Shown here in pieces: positions 25,653-34,551 of a stretch of 64,000 bases of DNA. The notes beneath the pieces are model-generated. The model made no database searches. It was not told the origin of the DNA and saw nothing but the letters and a program-made list of their open reading frames with translations. The stretch's first letter is position 1. The number at the start of each line of letters is the position of its first letter. The position numbers were made by a program, and so were the translations under genes. The stretch comes from UBA11346 sp038060575 (GTDB lineage: Bacteria > Planctomycetota > UBA11346): assembly GCA_964652775.1 (NCBI GenBank), contig CAZZAM010000017.1, forward strand, positions 1-64,000, read 5' to 3'.

Positions 25653-26483
25653 CTACGCCGGAACGGAAAACGAGCCGCGTGGCTGTTGGCGGAAGGCACT
25701 TGGGCTACAGCCGGCGTGGCGAGCAAAAGCACGGGTAAATTCAGCCAAACGACCATATCCAAGTCGTTCGGCGATGGCGCTGACCGCGTCCTCAGTCTCA
25801 AGCAGCAGATGCTTGGCGCGTTCCATGCGCATCCGTGCCAAAAGATCGCGCGGGGCTTGGCCATGGACCCGCTTGAAACGGTGGCGCAGCGAATCGTAGT
25901 TGCGGATACGGCGCGCGACGGCGGCGCGAAAATCAGCATCTGACGATTCGACGTGTTGGGTGATGAGTTCCCACAATCCTGCGAGCGCAGGATCTGAACT
26001 GATGCCTGAGGTCGCTGGACGATCGGTGCTTCCGCGTGCCGTTTGGACGAGCAGCAGACGGAGCCAGCCACTGAGTGCCGCTGCATGACCGATCGCATGC
26101 GTGTTCATCGATTCGGCGATCAGGCGGGTGAACGCAGAACGCCACGCAGCAAGTTGATCTGCATCGAGGTGCCATACGCGCTTTTCGGGATCAGCGTCGC
26201 TGAGCACCGGACATGCGCGATAGAGCGTTTCATCGGCGACAAAATGGACGAGCCACAGATTTGGCTGTTGCCGCGGGCCGTTGCGGTATCCGTGCAATTC
26301 ACCGCGACGAAACAGAAACACAGTGCCAGCTTCGCACGCACGCTCGCGGCCGCCATGACGCATGTGCGAGCCGTCATTCGCAACCAGACAGATTTCGTCG
26401 TGCTCGTGGATGTGGCCAGTGAAGCCGCCACCAGGATCGGTTTGCGTGCAACCCCACGACAGCGCATGTGGCAACCAGGACAT
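25653..26483 (-). CDS. AraC-family transcriptional regulator
   Basis: The 276-residue protein has a cupin N-domain (GHIHEHDEICLVANDGS, AGTVFLFRRGELHGY). The C-terminal double HTH includes AIAERLGYGRLAEFTRAFARHAGCSPSAFR. It starts a few nt after the stop of the secreted-protein gene, with which it probably forms an operon (secreted protein, AraC, PhyH). A TTG two codons upstream is an alternative start. Confidence 0.87.
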   Translation of the reverse strand: MSWLPHALSWGCTQTDPGGGFTGHIHEHDEICLVANDGSHMRHGGRERACEAGTVFLFRRGELHGYRNGPRQQPNLWLVHFVADETLYRACPVLSDADPEKRVWHLDADQLAAWRSAFTRLIAESMNTHAIGHAAALSGWLRLLLVQTARGSTDRPATSGISSDPALAGLWELITQHVESSDADFRAAVARRIRNYDSLRHRFKRVHGQAPRDLLARMRMERAKHLLLETEDAVSAIAERLGYGRLAEFTRAFARHAGCSPSAFRQQPRGSFSVPA

Positions 26484-26490
26484 GATCAAC

Positions 26491-27936
26491 TCAGGGCGCG
26501 TTGGGTACCAGAACGCCCTTGCCGTCTTTCCAGACCCACATCCAGTTTTTTTCTGACGCTTCCTGAGTGGGGGCGTTGGCGCGATGCTTCTTCCACATGT
26601 CGTAGACGAAGTTGTCCATGATCGTGGTTTCCGCTTTGGGGCGTTCGTTGCCCTTGCGCGCTTCTTTGTACGGATCGTCTACGCGCATCCAGCGTTCGAC
26701 GTTGTCGAAGAACGCATCGTGCCCCCACAGTTTCACGGCTTTCATGTGGCGGGCAGCCAAGGCGGTTCCCGGCCACACGCCAAGATTCAGGTGGCGATAG
26801 GATTCTGAGGATTTATCCCATTTCGCCCACTGTTCTGGCATCTTCTCTTCGAATGGATCGCGCGGGCCGTGGTGAGTAATCATCTGCCACATGGCCGACT
26901 GACCGTAGGCACCCTTGCCGTAATAGGTCTGGGTGTCCTCGGAGAACAACGCGGTTTCCGGAAGCTCATAGATCTTGGGATCTCCCAGCATGAGGCTGGC
27001 AAAAATGATTGGCCACTTACGACCGCTCGAATGTCCACCGCCCATGTTCCAAACGCCGCCGTTCTTGGCGCAACCTGACAGGTCGATGCCGTACTGGACC
27101 AGACCGATGAGTAGTTTGCGTTTCTTTTCATTCGCTACGTCAAGTTCGAGCAAGAGGCTGGCGATGGAGGTGAGACGGGTGTGCTCGCGGCCATAGTTCG
27201 GCTGATTTTGATTCGGGTTCAATTCCTGTTGCGACCAGTTGCTGACGTGCTCAAGCCACGGCCGTTGGAAGTAACGCTCGTAATCCTCCCACGCTGGCAC
27301 CGAATCGACCGGCGCGAGGCGCGGCAGCAGGTTCCATTTGAGGTCTTTTTCTTGATAAAGGTTTTTTTCGGCGCCGACGTAGGCTGGGCGGAAGGCGTCG
27401 GCGGGCGGAACTGCGCCAAGACAGGTCAGCACAGCAGCGGACTGCATGACCACCTGAGATACTTGCTCCTTGGTCCACATCAGTTTCTTGCAGAAGTTAT
27501 CGACCGGTAGCTTGGTGTTGCTGATGCTGGAAATCAGCGAGCGGTTGACCTCTAACGTAATTGGCAGCGCGAGACTCAGCGTGGGCTCGAAGGTCGAACT
27601 GCGTGAGTCGTAGCCATGGTGTTCGCCACACGCTAAGACGATCATCGATCCGTTGCGCATTCGTATATCCTGCTTGAGGCTGGTATCGCCCCAGGTCCCT
27701 TTGCGGATGGTGTTGTTCTCGTCCTTTTCGAGTGGACCAGGCAGCGGTGTGATCTTGACGATGGTGACCGGACCGATGACCCACCAGTCGCCGGTAATAA
27801 ATTGCCCACAGGTGACCGGCTTGTCGAATTCCCAGGTGATGCCGTACTGGCTAAGCTCCTTGCGCTCTTCGGCCGACAGTGTTCCAAGGAACGAGCAAGC
27901 GAGGATAATGGCAAGCGGCAGAGCGGCTGACTGCAT
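26491..27936 (-). CDS. Secreted protein of unknown function, probably carbohydrate-related
   Basis: The 481-residue protein has a clear signal peptide (MQSAALPLAIILACSFLGT, cleavage near LSAEE). The mature part begins GITWEFDKPVTCGQFITGDW followed by VIGPVTIVKI, a motif I know from other PVC secreted proteins of unassigned function. The rest is helix-rich with conserved Trp and His (NMGGGHSSGRKWPIIFASL), compatible with an alpha/alpha-toroid, but no catalytic motif is secure. The ATG at 27936 is preceded by GGAGGA. It is divergent from the alpha-mannosidase gene and upstream of an AraC gene, so glycan degradation is the likely setting. Confidence 0.72.
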   Translation of the reverse strand: MQSAALPLAIILACSFLGTLSAEERKELSQYGITWEFDKPVTCGQFITGDWWVIGPVTIVKITPLPGPLEKDENNTIRKGTWGDTSLKQDIRMRNGSMIVLACGEHHGYDSRSSTFEPTLSLALPITLEVNRSLISSISNTKLPVDNFCKKLMWTKEQVSQVVMQSAAVLTCLGAVPPADAFRPAYVGAEKNLYQEKDLKWNLLPRLAPVDSVPAWEDYERYFQRPWLEHVSNWSQQELNPNQNQPNYGREHTRLTSIASLLLELDVANEKKRKLLIGLVQYGIDLSGCAKNGGVWNMGGGHSSGRKWPIIFASLMLGDPKIYELPETALFSEDTQTYYGKGAYGQSAMWQMITHHGPRDPFEEKMPEQWAKWDKSSESYRHLNLGVWPGTALAARHMKAVKLWGHDAFFDNVERWMRVDDPYKEARKGNERPKAETTIMDNFVYDMWKKHRANAPTQEASEKNWMWVWKDGKGVLVPNAP

Positions 27937-28100
27937 GGTCTTCCTCCGGGTTGCGAAGTGGACGCGAGGGCGACAAAGTGCCAGCGATTTACCGCAACGA
28001 ACAGCCACCACTAGCAACACTGTCTGTCACGCAAGGTCATGTTTTTGCAGCGTTGACTGCCTGGGGCACGCAGCACCGTTACTCACCCCAGGAACCATCC

Positions 28101-31100
28101 ATGAACCGAGTCGTCAATCCACTGCCGCAACTCATCGCTGGTCGTGTCGCTGCGCTGAACAGCCGGATTGAAGCGATGCTGTGGGAGCGTAGTTCGCCCG
28201 TTACCGTCACGGCTGGGCCAGTGACTACGCAGCGGGTCGAGTTGTCCGCAGCCAAGCGACGGAAGTTTGCAACGCTTGCGCCAAATACGCATTTCGGTCC
28301 GGTGAAAGGTGGTTGGCAACATCGTTGGCTGCGCGTCGACGTACCCGCAGCAGTCGCGGGTGAACGCGGTCGTCGCTTCCTGCGTCTCGACTGCCAGGGC
28401 GAGGCCACCGCTTATCGCGACGGCCAACCGTGGGCAGGTTTCGATCCCGCGCATCGCGCACATTTGTTGCCTGATGCAGCGACCACGCTGTGGTTTGATC
28501 TTGGCACGTGGGAAACCGGTATCTGGATCGGAGGTGCCGGTATCGGTCGTTACGGTCTGCGCTTCGATGGTTGCGAGATCAAGGTCCGTGACCCAGTCGC
28601 CTGGGCCTGTCGTTGGGATCTGGATGCGCTCCGTCAACTCATCGACGGATTGTATGAACGTGACGGTGTGGCGAAGCCGCCTGCCGGTGCGGGCTATATG
28701 CCGCCGCTAGAGCGCTGTTCGCCGCTCCTGCGCCGCATCCTGCGTCGGCTTGATGATGCCTGTGATGCCTTTGATCGCGCCGGTGGTGAACGCCCAGCTC
28801 TGCCGATCTTGCGCCGCGAATTGGCGCGGATAATCGCGGGAATTCCCGCTGAATCATGGCAGCCAATTGCCGCACTGGTCGGACACGCCCACATTGATCT
28901 GGTATGGCTGTGGCCCGAACGCGTCACCGAACGCAAAGGCATTCACACGTTCGCCACACAACTGCGATTGATGGAGCGCTATCCGGAATTTATTTTCACC
29001 CAGAGCCAACCCGCACTCTATCGCGCGATCGAACGCCTTGAACCAGGTCTGTCACGTGCGATCAGCAAACGCATTGCCAGCGGTCAATGGGAAGCGATGG
29101 GCGGTTTTGAAGTTGAGCCGGACAATCAATTGCCATCGGGAGAAGCGTTGGCGCGTTCGCTGGTGCTCGGTCAGGCGAAATTGGCAGAGCTAACCGGTAA
29201 ACCATCAACGCTGTGCTGGATTCCTGATGTATTTGGTTACGCCGCCTGTTTGCCGCAGTTGTTGCGGCTCGCTGGCGTCGATCGTTTCTACACCACCAAG
29301 ATGACATGGTCGGCGATTACCAAATTCCCATATAATAGCTTCGTTTGGCGCGGTAACGATGGCAGCGAGGTGCTGACTCATCTGTGTACGACCGGTTACA
29401 ACGGCGACTTGGCGATCAAAGGGAACATCAGTGAACCCATGTTCGCTCATCGTCAAGCCGACGTGCATCCCGAATTGCTGCTCAGTGTTGGCTTTGGTGA
29501 TGGCGGCGGTGGTACCACTGAGGACATGCTCGAACGCGCGCGTCGCCTGGGCAGTCTGGCGAAAGGCGGCGGTCTTGCTGGTGTTCCCAAGGCGAAGTGG
29601 ACCACGACGGCGTCATTCTTTGATCGCTTAGAGCGGGTCCGCGATCGTCTGCCGGTGTATCAAGGCGAACTCTACCTCGAATATCACCGCGGCACGTTCA
29701 CCACCCAAAGCGATTTCAAGTTGTTCTATCGGCGGGCGGAAACATCGCTGCAGGTGTTCGAGGCTGTGCGCGTGGTGCGCGGTGGCAAGCCGATCGCTGA
29801 AAAGCCGTGGCAACGGGTGAGCTTCGCTCAGTTCCACGATGCGATTCCTGGTTCATCGATCCGTGATGTGTACGCTGAGTTCAATCCTGAATTGAAGGCG
29901 ATCGGCGATCAGGCGTTGAAGTCAGCAACTGACGAGTTGTCTGGTGCTGGCCGTCATTACGTCGTATTCAATCCGTTGCCGATTGCGCGTACCGTTGCCG
30001 TCGAACTGCCCAAGGCCAGCGGCTATGCGAGCGACGGCATCGCATTGCCGCAGCAGATTGTTGGCTCTGGTAAGGCTGCGCGTTCGCTCGCCTTAGTTAC
30101 GTTGCCGGGTTTGGGTTCAGTTCAAGTCCAGGTTGCGCCACGCGAACGCACGGCGGCCATCGAAGCATCGCCACGCTTACTCCACAATGGCATCCTGCGC
30201 GCCGAGTTTGACGCCCGTGGTCGCTTGTCTCGGCTGCTCGTTGATGGCGAAGATCTCGGTCTGAGCGCACCCGCCGGCTTACGCATGTATCGCGATGTAC
30301 CGGCCAATTACGACGCCTGGGACATTGACCATCAGGCGTTCAAGCTCGGTTGTGAGGTGGCTGACGATCTACGCCTGCAGGTTGTCGAACAGGGTCCGGC
30401 GCGCGCTGTCTTACGTGCGAAGTCAGCAATCGGGGAACGCAGCTCGCTGGTCATTGATTATATGCTCGAATCAGGCAGTCGTTGGCTGCGAGTCGAGATG
30501 TCGATCGAATGGCGTGAGCGTCATCAACTGCTCAAATTCCACGTACCAACCGCCTGGCGTGGAACGCACGCTCGCTTTGGTCTGCCATTCGGGTCCATCG
30601 CCCGATCGCAACTGCCGGGCATCGAGAAAGACGAAGCGGCATGGGAAGTTCCGGGCAGTCGTTGGGCCGCGGTTGGTGATGATGCTGGTCATGGTTTGGC
30701 GATCTGCACGGAGGCCAAGTTCGGATTCTCGTGTCGCGACGGCGACCTTGGTTTGTCGCTCCTGCGCTCGCCTACCAGTCCCGATCCGGAAGCCGATCAA
30801 GGCACACACCGCATCCGGATTGCCATCGGTCGGCATCGTGCGCACAGCGACGCTACGCAATTAGCAACCGCGGCGGCGGCAGATGCGTTGTTTGTTCCGG
30901 CCATTGTTGCTCGTGGCGGCAAAACGCCGATCGCACCGGCCACGTGGCATGCGACCGGATCACTGACGCCAAGTTGGGCGCTACCCAGCACAACTGGCGC
31001 TGGCTTTGTGCTGCGCGCACATGAGACAAACGGGGAATCCGGCACCGCGATTCTCGAACTGAGCGAGCCAGCCAAATCGGTTTCATTGGTCAACCTGCTG

Positions 31101-31196
31101 GAAAAACGCACCGGCTCGGTGATCAAGCTGCGCAAAAATCGCTACGCGGTGCGCTATGGCCCGTACCAGATCATCAGCGTGCTCGTCCGCCGCTAG
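28101..31196 (+). CDS. GH38 alpha-mannosidase
   Basis: The 1031-residue protein has the GH38 landmarks: GHAHIDLVWLWPERVTERKG (zinc His/Asp), the nucleophile Asp in CWIPDVFGYAACLPQLL, FAQFHDAIPGSSI, and a long C-terminal beta region. It hydrolyses alpha-mannosides. No signal peptide is visible; cytoplasmic GH38 enzymes usually trim imported manno-oligosaccharides. The start is ATG 28101 with AGGA at 28089-28093; 50 extra N-terminal codons upstream look non-coding. Its promoter region is shared with the divergent secreted-protein gene. Confidence 0.92.
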   Translation: MNRVVNPLPQLIAGRVAALNSRIEAMLWERSSPVTVTAGPVTTQRVELSAAKRRKFATLAPNTHFGPVKGGWQHRWLRVDVPAAVAGERGRRFLRLDCQGEATAYRDGQPWAGFDPAHRAHLLPDAATTLWFDLGTWETGIWIGGAGIGRYGLRFDGCEIKVRDPVAWACRWDLDALRQLIDGLYERDGVAKPPAGAGYMPPLERCSPLLRRILRRLDDACDAFDRAGGERPALPILRRELARIIAGIPAESWQPIAALVGHAHIDLVWLWPERVTERKGIHTFATQLRLMERYPEFIFTQSQPALYRAIERLEPGLSRAISKRIASGQWEAMGGFEVEPDNQLPSGEALARSLVLGQAKLAELTGKPSTLCWIPDVFGYAACLPQLLRLAGVDRFYTTKMTWSAITKFPYNSFVWRGNDGSEVLTHLCTTGYNGDLAIKGNISEPMFAHRQADVHPELLLSVGFGDGGGGTTEDMLERARRLGSLAKGGGLAGVPKAKWTTTASFFDRLERVRDRLPVYQGELYLEYHRGTFTTQSDFKLFYRRAETSLQVFEAVRVVRGGKPIAEKPWQRVSFAQFHDAIPGSSIRDVYAEFNPELKAIGDQALKSATDELSGAGRHYVVFNPLPIARTVAVELPKASGYASDGIALPQQIVGSGKAARSLALVTLPGLGSVQVQVAPRERTAAIEASPRLLHNGILRAEFDARGRLSRLLVDGEDLGLSAPAGLRMYRDVPANYDAWDIDHQAFKLGCEVADDLRLQVVEQGPARAVLRAKSAIGERSSLVIDYMLESGSRWLRVEMSIEWRERHQLLKFHVPTAWRGTHARFGLPFGSIARSQLPGIEKDEAAWEVPGSRWAAVGDDAGHGLAICTEAKFGFSCRDGDLGLSLLRSPTSPDPEADQGTHRIRIAIGRHRAHSDATQLATAAAADALFVPAIVARGGKTPIAPATWHATGSLTPSWALPSTTGAGFVLRAHETNGESGTAILELSEPAKSVSLVNLLEKRTGSVIKLRKNRYAVRYGPYQIISVLVRR

Positions 31197-31270
31197 CGGT
31201 CACGCATAGACGCTGGAAATCGCCTTAACTTTCGAGCATGGGCCAGTCGCCCGCGGTCCCGGGGCGCCAC

Positions 31271-32326
31271 TCAGCGGCCGCAGCCGCTCACGCTTTCACA
31301 GGACGTTGGCATCACCAGTCCGTACTGCGTTGCTGCATGCAGCCAAATTGTTGGATCGGCGCCGGAGCTGGTCAGATAATTGCCGACCATCACGCAGTTG
31401 ATGCCCGTCTTGAACACTTCGGTGACGCGATCGCCGAGGACGACTTCCTTGCCACCAGCGACCATGAGGTTGCGGTCAGGCAGAGCGAAGCGTGCAACGG
31501 CCAATGTGGTCAGCGCCTCATCCGGATCGAGTCGGGGCAGGTGTCCGAGCTTGGTGCCGGGCAGCGGATTCAGGAAGTTGAGCGGCACCATATCTGGTGC
31601 GATGAATCCGACCTGCTGCAGAAATTCGACGCGCTGATCCTTGCTCTCGCCCATGCCGATGATGCCACCGGAGCACAGGCCCATGCCGGACTTCTTGATG
31701 TATTCGATGGTCTTCATCCGCTCTTCCCATGTATGGGTCGTGCAGATGTTGTCGAAGAACGATGCCGACGTTTCGAGGTTGTGGCCGTACACTTTTGCGC
31801 CGGCCTGGGCAATGCGATCAGCTACTTTCTGGCTGTCGAGAATGCCGAGGTTGACGTCGGGGCGAACCTTGCCGTTCTTGGCGAACGTCTCGATCGCATC
31901 GACAACCATATCGAGCTGCGTGCCTTCTTTGACTCCCCACCACGCCGCAACCAGTGACACAGCCTGAGCGCCGTTGTCGGCCGAGGTCTGCGCTGCTTTT
32001 AGGATATCTTCTTCGGGCAACCACTTGGTCTTGCGGTAGCCATCGTTGGTTGAACCACCGGCCTGAGCGCAGTAGCTACAGTCTTCGCTGCAGTTACCCG
32101 CCTTGACGTTGATGACCGAGCAGGCTTTGAGTTTGTTGCCGACGAACGCGGTGCGAATGCGCTGAGCGGCGGTGAACAACGCTTCGGACGCTGGTGTGCC
32201 AGGTTCGACGTCGAGGAGGGCGCGTAGTTCTTCAGCGCTCGCCGAGCCGCCACCGACGATGCGATCAGCGAGAGCAGCAATGGCGGTCGGATCGGTGAAA
32301 GGTGTAGCGAAGGTCGCGGTGGTCAT
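31271..32326 (-). CDS. bioB: Biotin synthase
   Basis: The 351-residue radical-SAM enzyme has the cluster motif CSEDCSYCAQ (CxxxCxxC), the BioB motifs YGHNLETS, CSGGIIGMGES and PLNFLNPLPGTKLG, and a second-cluster region with VMVGNYLT. It inserts sulfur into dethiobiotin. It appears monocistronic, with no other bio genes nearby. Ends convergent to the alpha-mannosidase gene, ~75 nt apart. Confidence 0.96.
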   Translation of the reverse strand: MTTATFATPFTDPTAIAALADRIVGGGSASAEELRALLDVEPGTPASEALFTAAQRIRTAFVGNKLKACSVINVKAGNCSEDCSYCAQAGGSTNDGYRKTKWLPEEDILKAAQTSADNGAQAVSLVAAWWGVKEGTQLDMVVDAIETFAKNGKVRPDVNLGILDSQKVADRIAQAGAKVYGHNLETSASFFDNICTTHTWEERMKTIEYIKKSGMGLCSGGIIGMGESKDQRVEFLQQVGFIAPDMVPLNFLNPLPGTKLGHLPRLDPDEALTTLAVARFALPDRNLMVAGGKEVVLGDRVTEVFKTGINCVMVGNYLTSSGADPTIWLHAATQYGLVMPTSCESVSGCGR

Positions 32327-32401
32327 GGCGGGAGCGTATGAGAACAGGCGAAAAACAAAGGACTGATGGACTCGAGACTACTCTGGCCCCGCTAATGAAG
32401 C

Positions 32402-32841
32402 TTAGCGCGTTCCTCGTGATACTTCGACGACACGTTCTGTGATGATAGGAATGTTGTTGGGATCATTCGATATCTTGCGAAAAATGACGATCTCTCCTTC
32501 CTTAGTTGTGACGGATAGTTCCTGCATGGGTAAGAACTGTATGGTCGCCCTGCGAATAGACCCACCATTGGATATCTCTAGTTGATCGCCATGTAATGAA
32601 TAGTGCCGGACAGATGTGTCTGTCATTCGGTTACTACCTGCATCTGTGTCGTGGTAGATCCCATCACTTGTATAGACATCTTTCTTGTTCGTCAGTGTGA
32701 CCTCAGGTGGTTTTGCTAATGGTGGAATGATAACCGCTACCATTTCCCAGACGCCGACAATTTTTTCCTCATTAGCACTGCGTTGACATCCCAATAGGAA
32801 GAAAAAATAAGGAATGAGATGGTGATGGGTTTCTTGTGCAT
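32402..32841 (-). pseudogene. Small lipoprotein gene with an apparent one-base frameshift in its signal peptide
   Basis: An ATG at 32841 opens MHKKPITISFLIF, a good lipoprotein signal start. It is in the wrong frame for the lipobox (FFLLGCQRSANEE) and the 126-residue downstream body. The two frames meet at a run of six T on the minus strand (32802-32807); a seventh T would give an uninterrupted lipoprotein. The body begins IVGVWEMVAVI, resembling a lipocalin-like GxW start, and is otherwise unknown. The gene is AT-rich compared with its neighbours. The slip could be a real mutation, a phase-variable tract or a sequencing error. Confidence 0.6.
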
Positions 32842-32868
32842 GGTATATCTCTGTCTGTGATTCAGTAT

Positions 32869-33978
32869 TTATGTCCGTGCTAGCTGCACCAACAGCTCCG
32901 CTCCCGCCCGCAACTTCGCATCCGGCACGGTGTAACAGATTCGGAAATGCGTGTCGCGTTCGCTGAACACACTGCCGGGGATGATCAGGCAATTGTTGGC
33001 GATGGCCTGCTCGACGAACTGTTGACCGGTACGTCCACTTGGCGCTTTTGCCCACAGGTAGAACGCGCCGTCGGGGGAGGACAGCTCGAATGCTTGCGAC
33101 AGGATGCCGACCATGAGATCACGCTTAACGCGGTACGCGGCCAGGTTTGCGCTGTTGTCGATTTGCGGTGCAGCCAGTGCGGCGTACTGAGCGACCGAGG
33201 GCGCGCAGACGAAGCTGTACTGCTGCACCTTGATCATCGCTTCGATGAGCTGCTTCGGTCCGCAGGCATAGCCCAGTCGCCAGCCGGTCATCGCGTAGGT
33301 CTTCGAGTGCCCGACCAGCACGAGCGTGTCGGGATGGTGACTGGCGATCGACGGGCAATCGGTGTACGCGAACAGGCGATAGATTTCGTCCGAAATCACC
33401 GTGATGCCATGCTTGGCGCAGACTTTCGCGATCGCTTTAAGTTCGCTATCGGGGATAATGCGCCCGGTTGGATTCGCCGGACTGTTCAGCAATAAGAGCT
33501 TGGTGCGGGGCGTAATTGCGCGCTCAATTGCGGCGGCGGTCGGCACGAAGTCGGTGGAGTAAGTGTCGATGTACACCGGCGTGCCGCCGAACAGACGGAC
33601 GAGGTGCTTGTACATCACGAAGTACGGATCGGGGACCAGCACCTCGTCTCCGTCATCAACCAGTGCGAGTAGCGAAAGAAACAGTCCGCCGCTCACGCCA
33701 CTGGTTACCAGGATTTCGTCGTCGGCCCAGGTCCGGCCCGTGTGTGCCTTTTCTTCGGCCAGTGCGAGCGCGCGTAGTTCGGGAATGCCCTGCGATTGGG
33801 TGTAGGAATTGCGGTCAGCGCGAATCGCGGCAATTGCCGCTTCTTTAGCGGCCGGCGCGACTGGGAAATCCGGCTGTCCAATCGACAGGTTAATCGGATC
33901 CTTGAGCGACCGTGCGAGATCGAAAATCCTACGGATACCGCTGGCATCAACGCGACCGACCCGTGAAGCAAGTTTCAT
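32869..33978 (-). CDS. Class I/II pyridoxal-phosphate aminotransferase (AspC-like)
   Basis: The 369-residue fold-type I aminotransferase has SIGQPDFP near residue 32, LLLNSPANPTGRI, VISDEIYRLFAY, the PLP Lys in VGHSKTYAMTGWRLGY and the substrate-carboxylate Arg in FRICYTV. This subgroup includes aspartate/aromatic aminotransferases. Because an aromatic 2-oxoacid pathway is in the same window, phenylalanine is one conceivable substrate, but nothing in the sequence proves it. I start at MKLASRV; a start 51 nt upstream would add 17 residues with no homology. Confidence 0.88.
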   Translation of the reverse strand: MKLASRVGRVDASGIRRIFDLARSLKDPINLSIGQPDFPVAPAAKEAAIAAIRADRNSYTQSQGIPELRALALAEEKAHTGRTWADDEILVTSGVSGGLFLSLLALVDDGDEVLVPDPYFVMYKHLVRLFGGTPVYIDTYSTDFVPTAAAIERAITPRTKLLLLNSPANPTGRIIPDSELKAIAKVCAKHGITVISDEIYRLFAYTDCPSIASHHPDTLVLVGHSKTYAMTGWRLGYACGPKQLIEAMIKVQQYSFVCAPSVAQYAALAAPQIDNSANLAAYRVKRDLMVGILSQAFELSSPDGAFYLWAKAPSGRTGQQFVEQAIANNCLIIPGSVFSERDTHFRICYTVPDAKLRAGAELLVQLART

Positions 33979-34008
33979 GATGGAGGTCGTACGGCCCATG
34001 CGCTTCGC

Positions 34009-34125
34009 GCAAGGAGCTACGAGCTGCAAGATTCGAGCTGCGAGTTATGCCGGGAATAGCAGGCCAGTTTGCAGTCGTGGAGCGTTTTTAAATTCAGATC
34101 GAAACTCGCAGCTCGAATCTCGTAG
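34009..34125. repeat. Inverted GAGCTACGAGCTGC / GCAGCTCGAATCTCGTAGCT repeat
   Basis: The left part GAGCTACGAGCTGC..TTCGAGCTGCGAG and the right part CTCGCAGCTCGAATCTCGTAGC are complementary across a ~50-nt unique loop. The right arm continues about 5 nt into the end of the RsbW-like gene. Other copies of the unit lie at 43764-43795 and inside metG (51884-51914). Confidence 0.75.
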
Positions 34126-34551
34126 CTATCGCCTTTTACTCATGGTCAGCTTATTATGCCGCCCAGTTTCATGGTGGTAATGCACCACATCCATAATCTT
34201 GCGGATGAGGAACACGCCGAGGCCGCCGTTCTTGCCGGCAGCGACGTGGCGGGCGAGATCGACGTCAGTCATCTTGCGCGGATCGAAATATTCGCCCTGG
34301 TCGGTGATCGCGATGGTGAACAGATCCGGATCGACTTCGATGTGGATCTCGATCTTTCCTTCGCCGGTCGCCTTCCCTTCGTAGCCGTGTTCGATGATGT
34401 TGGTCACTGCCTCGTCAACCGCGATCAGGATGCGGTTGATGTAATGCTCGGGAAATCCGCCCGTGCGTACGGCAACATCGACTTCGTCGCGGACCAACGC
34501 CAGCGAGGCGAGGTCGTTCTTGATCGTCAGGTCGTGCTGAAACTGACTCAT
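34126..34551 (-). CDS. RsbW-like anti-sigma/serine kinase (GHKL ATPase)
   Basis: The 141-residue GHKL ATPase has the N-box DEAVTNIIEHGY, the G1-like DQGEYFDP and G2 NGGLGVFLIRK. These are typical of RsbW/SpoIIAB-type kinases that phosphorylate an anti-sigma antagonist or bind a sigma factor. Its start overlaps the phosphatase gene by 4 nt, so phosphatase and kinase form one switch. The STAS antagonist and the sigma factor it controls are not in the window. Confidence 0.9.
   Translation of the reverse strand: MSQFQHDLTIKNDLASLALVRDEVDVAVRTGGFPEHYINRILIAVDEAVTNIIEHGYEGKATGEGKIEIHIEVDPDLFTIAITDQGEYFDPRKMTDVDLARHVAAGKNGGLGVFLIRKIMDVVHYHHETGRHNKLTMSKRR

Noticed and set aside
24746..26098. 450-residue version of the PhyH gene
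   Set aside because: Its first 167 codons run through the AraC gene on the same strand in another frame; homology starts at 25597.
27201..27240. tRNA-like T-loop sequence GGGTTCAATTCC
   Set aside because: No acceptor or anticodon stem around it and it lies in the secreted-protein coding region.
31238..31957. Plus-strand ORF opposite bioB
   Set aside because: Antisense to a well-conserved gene; no recognisable product.
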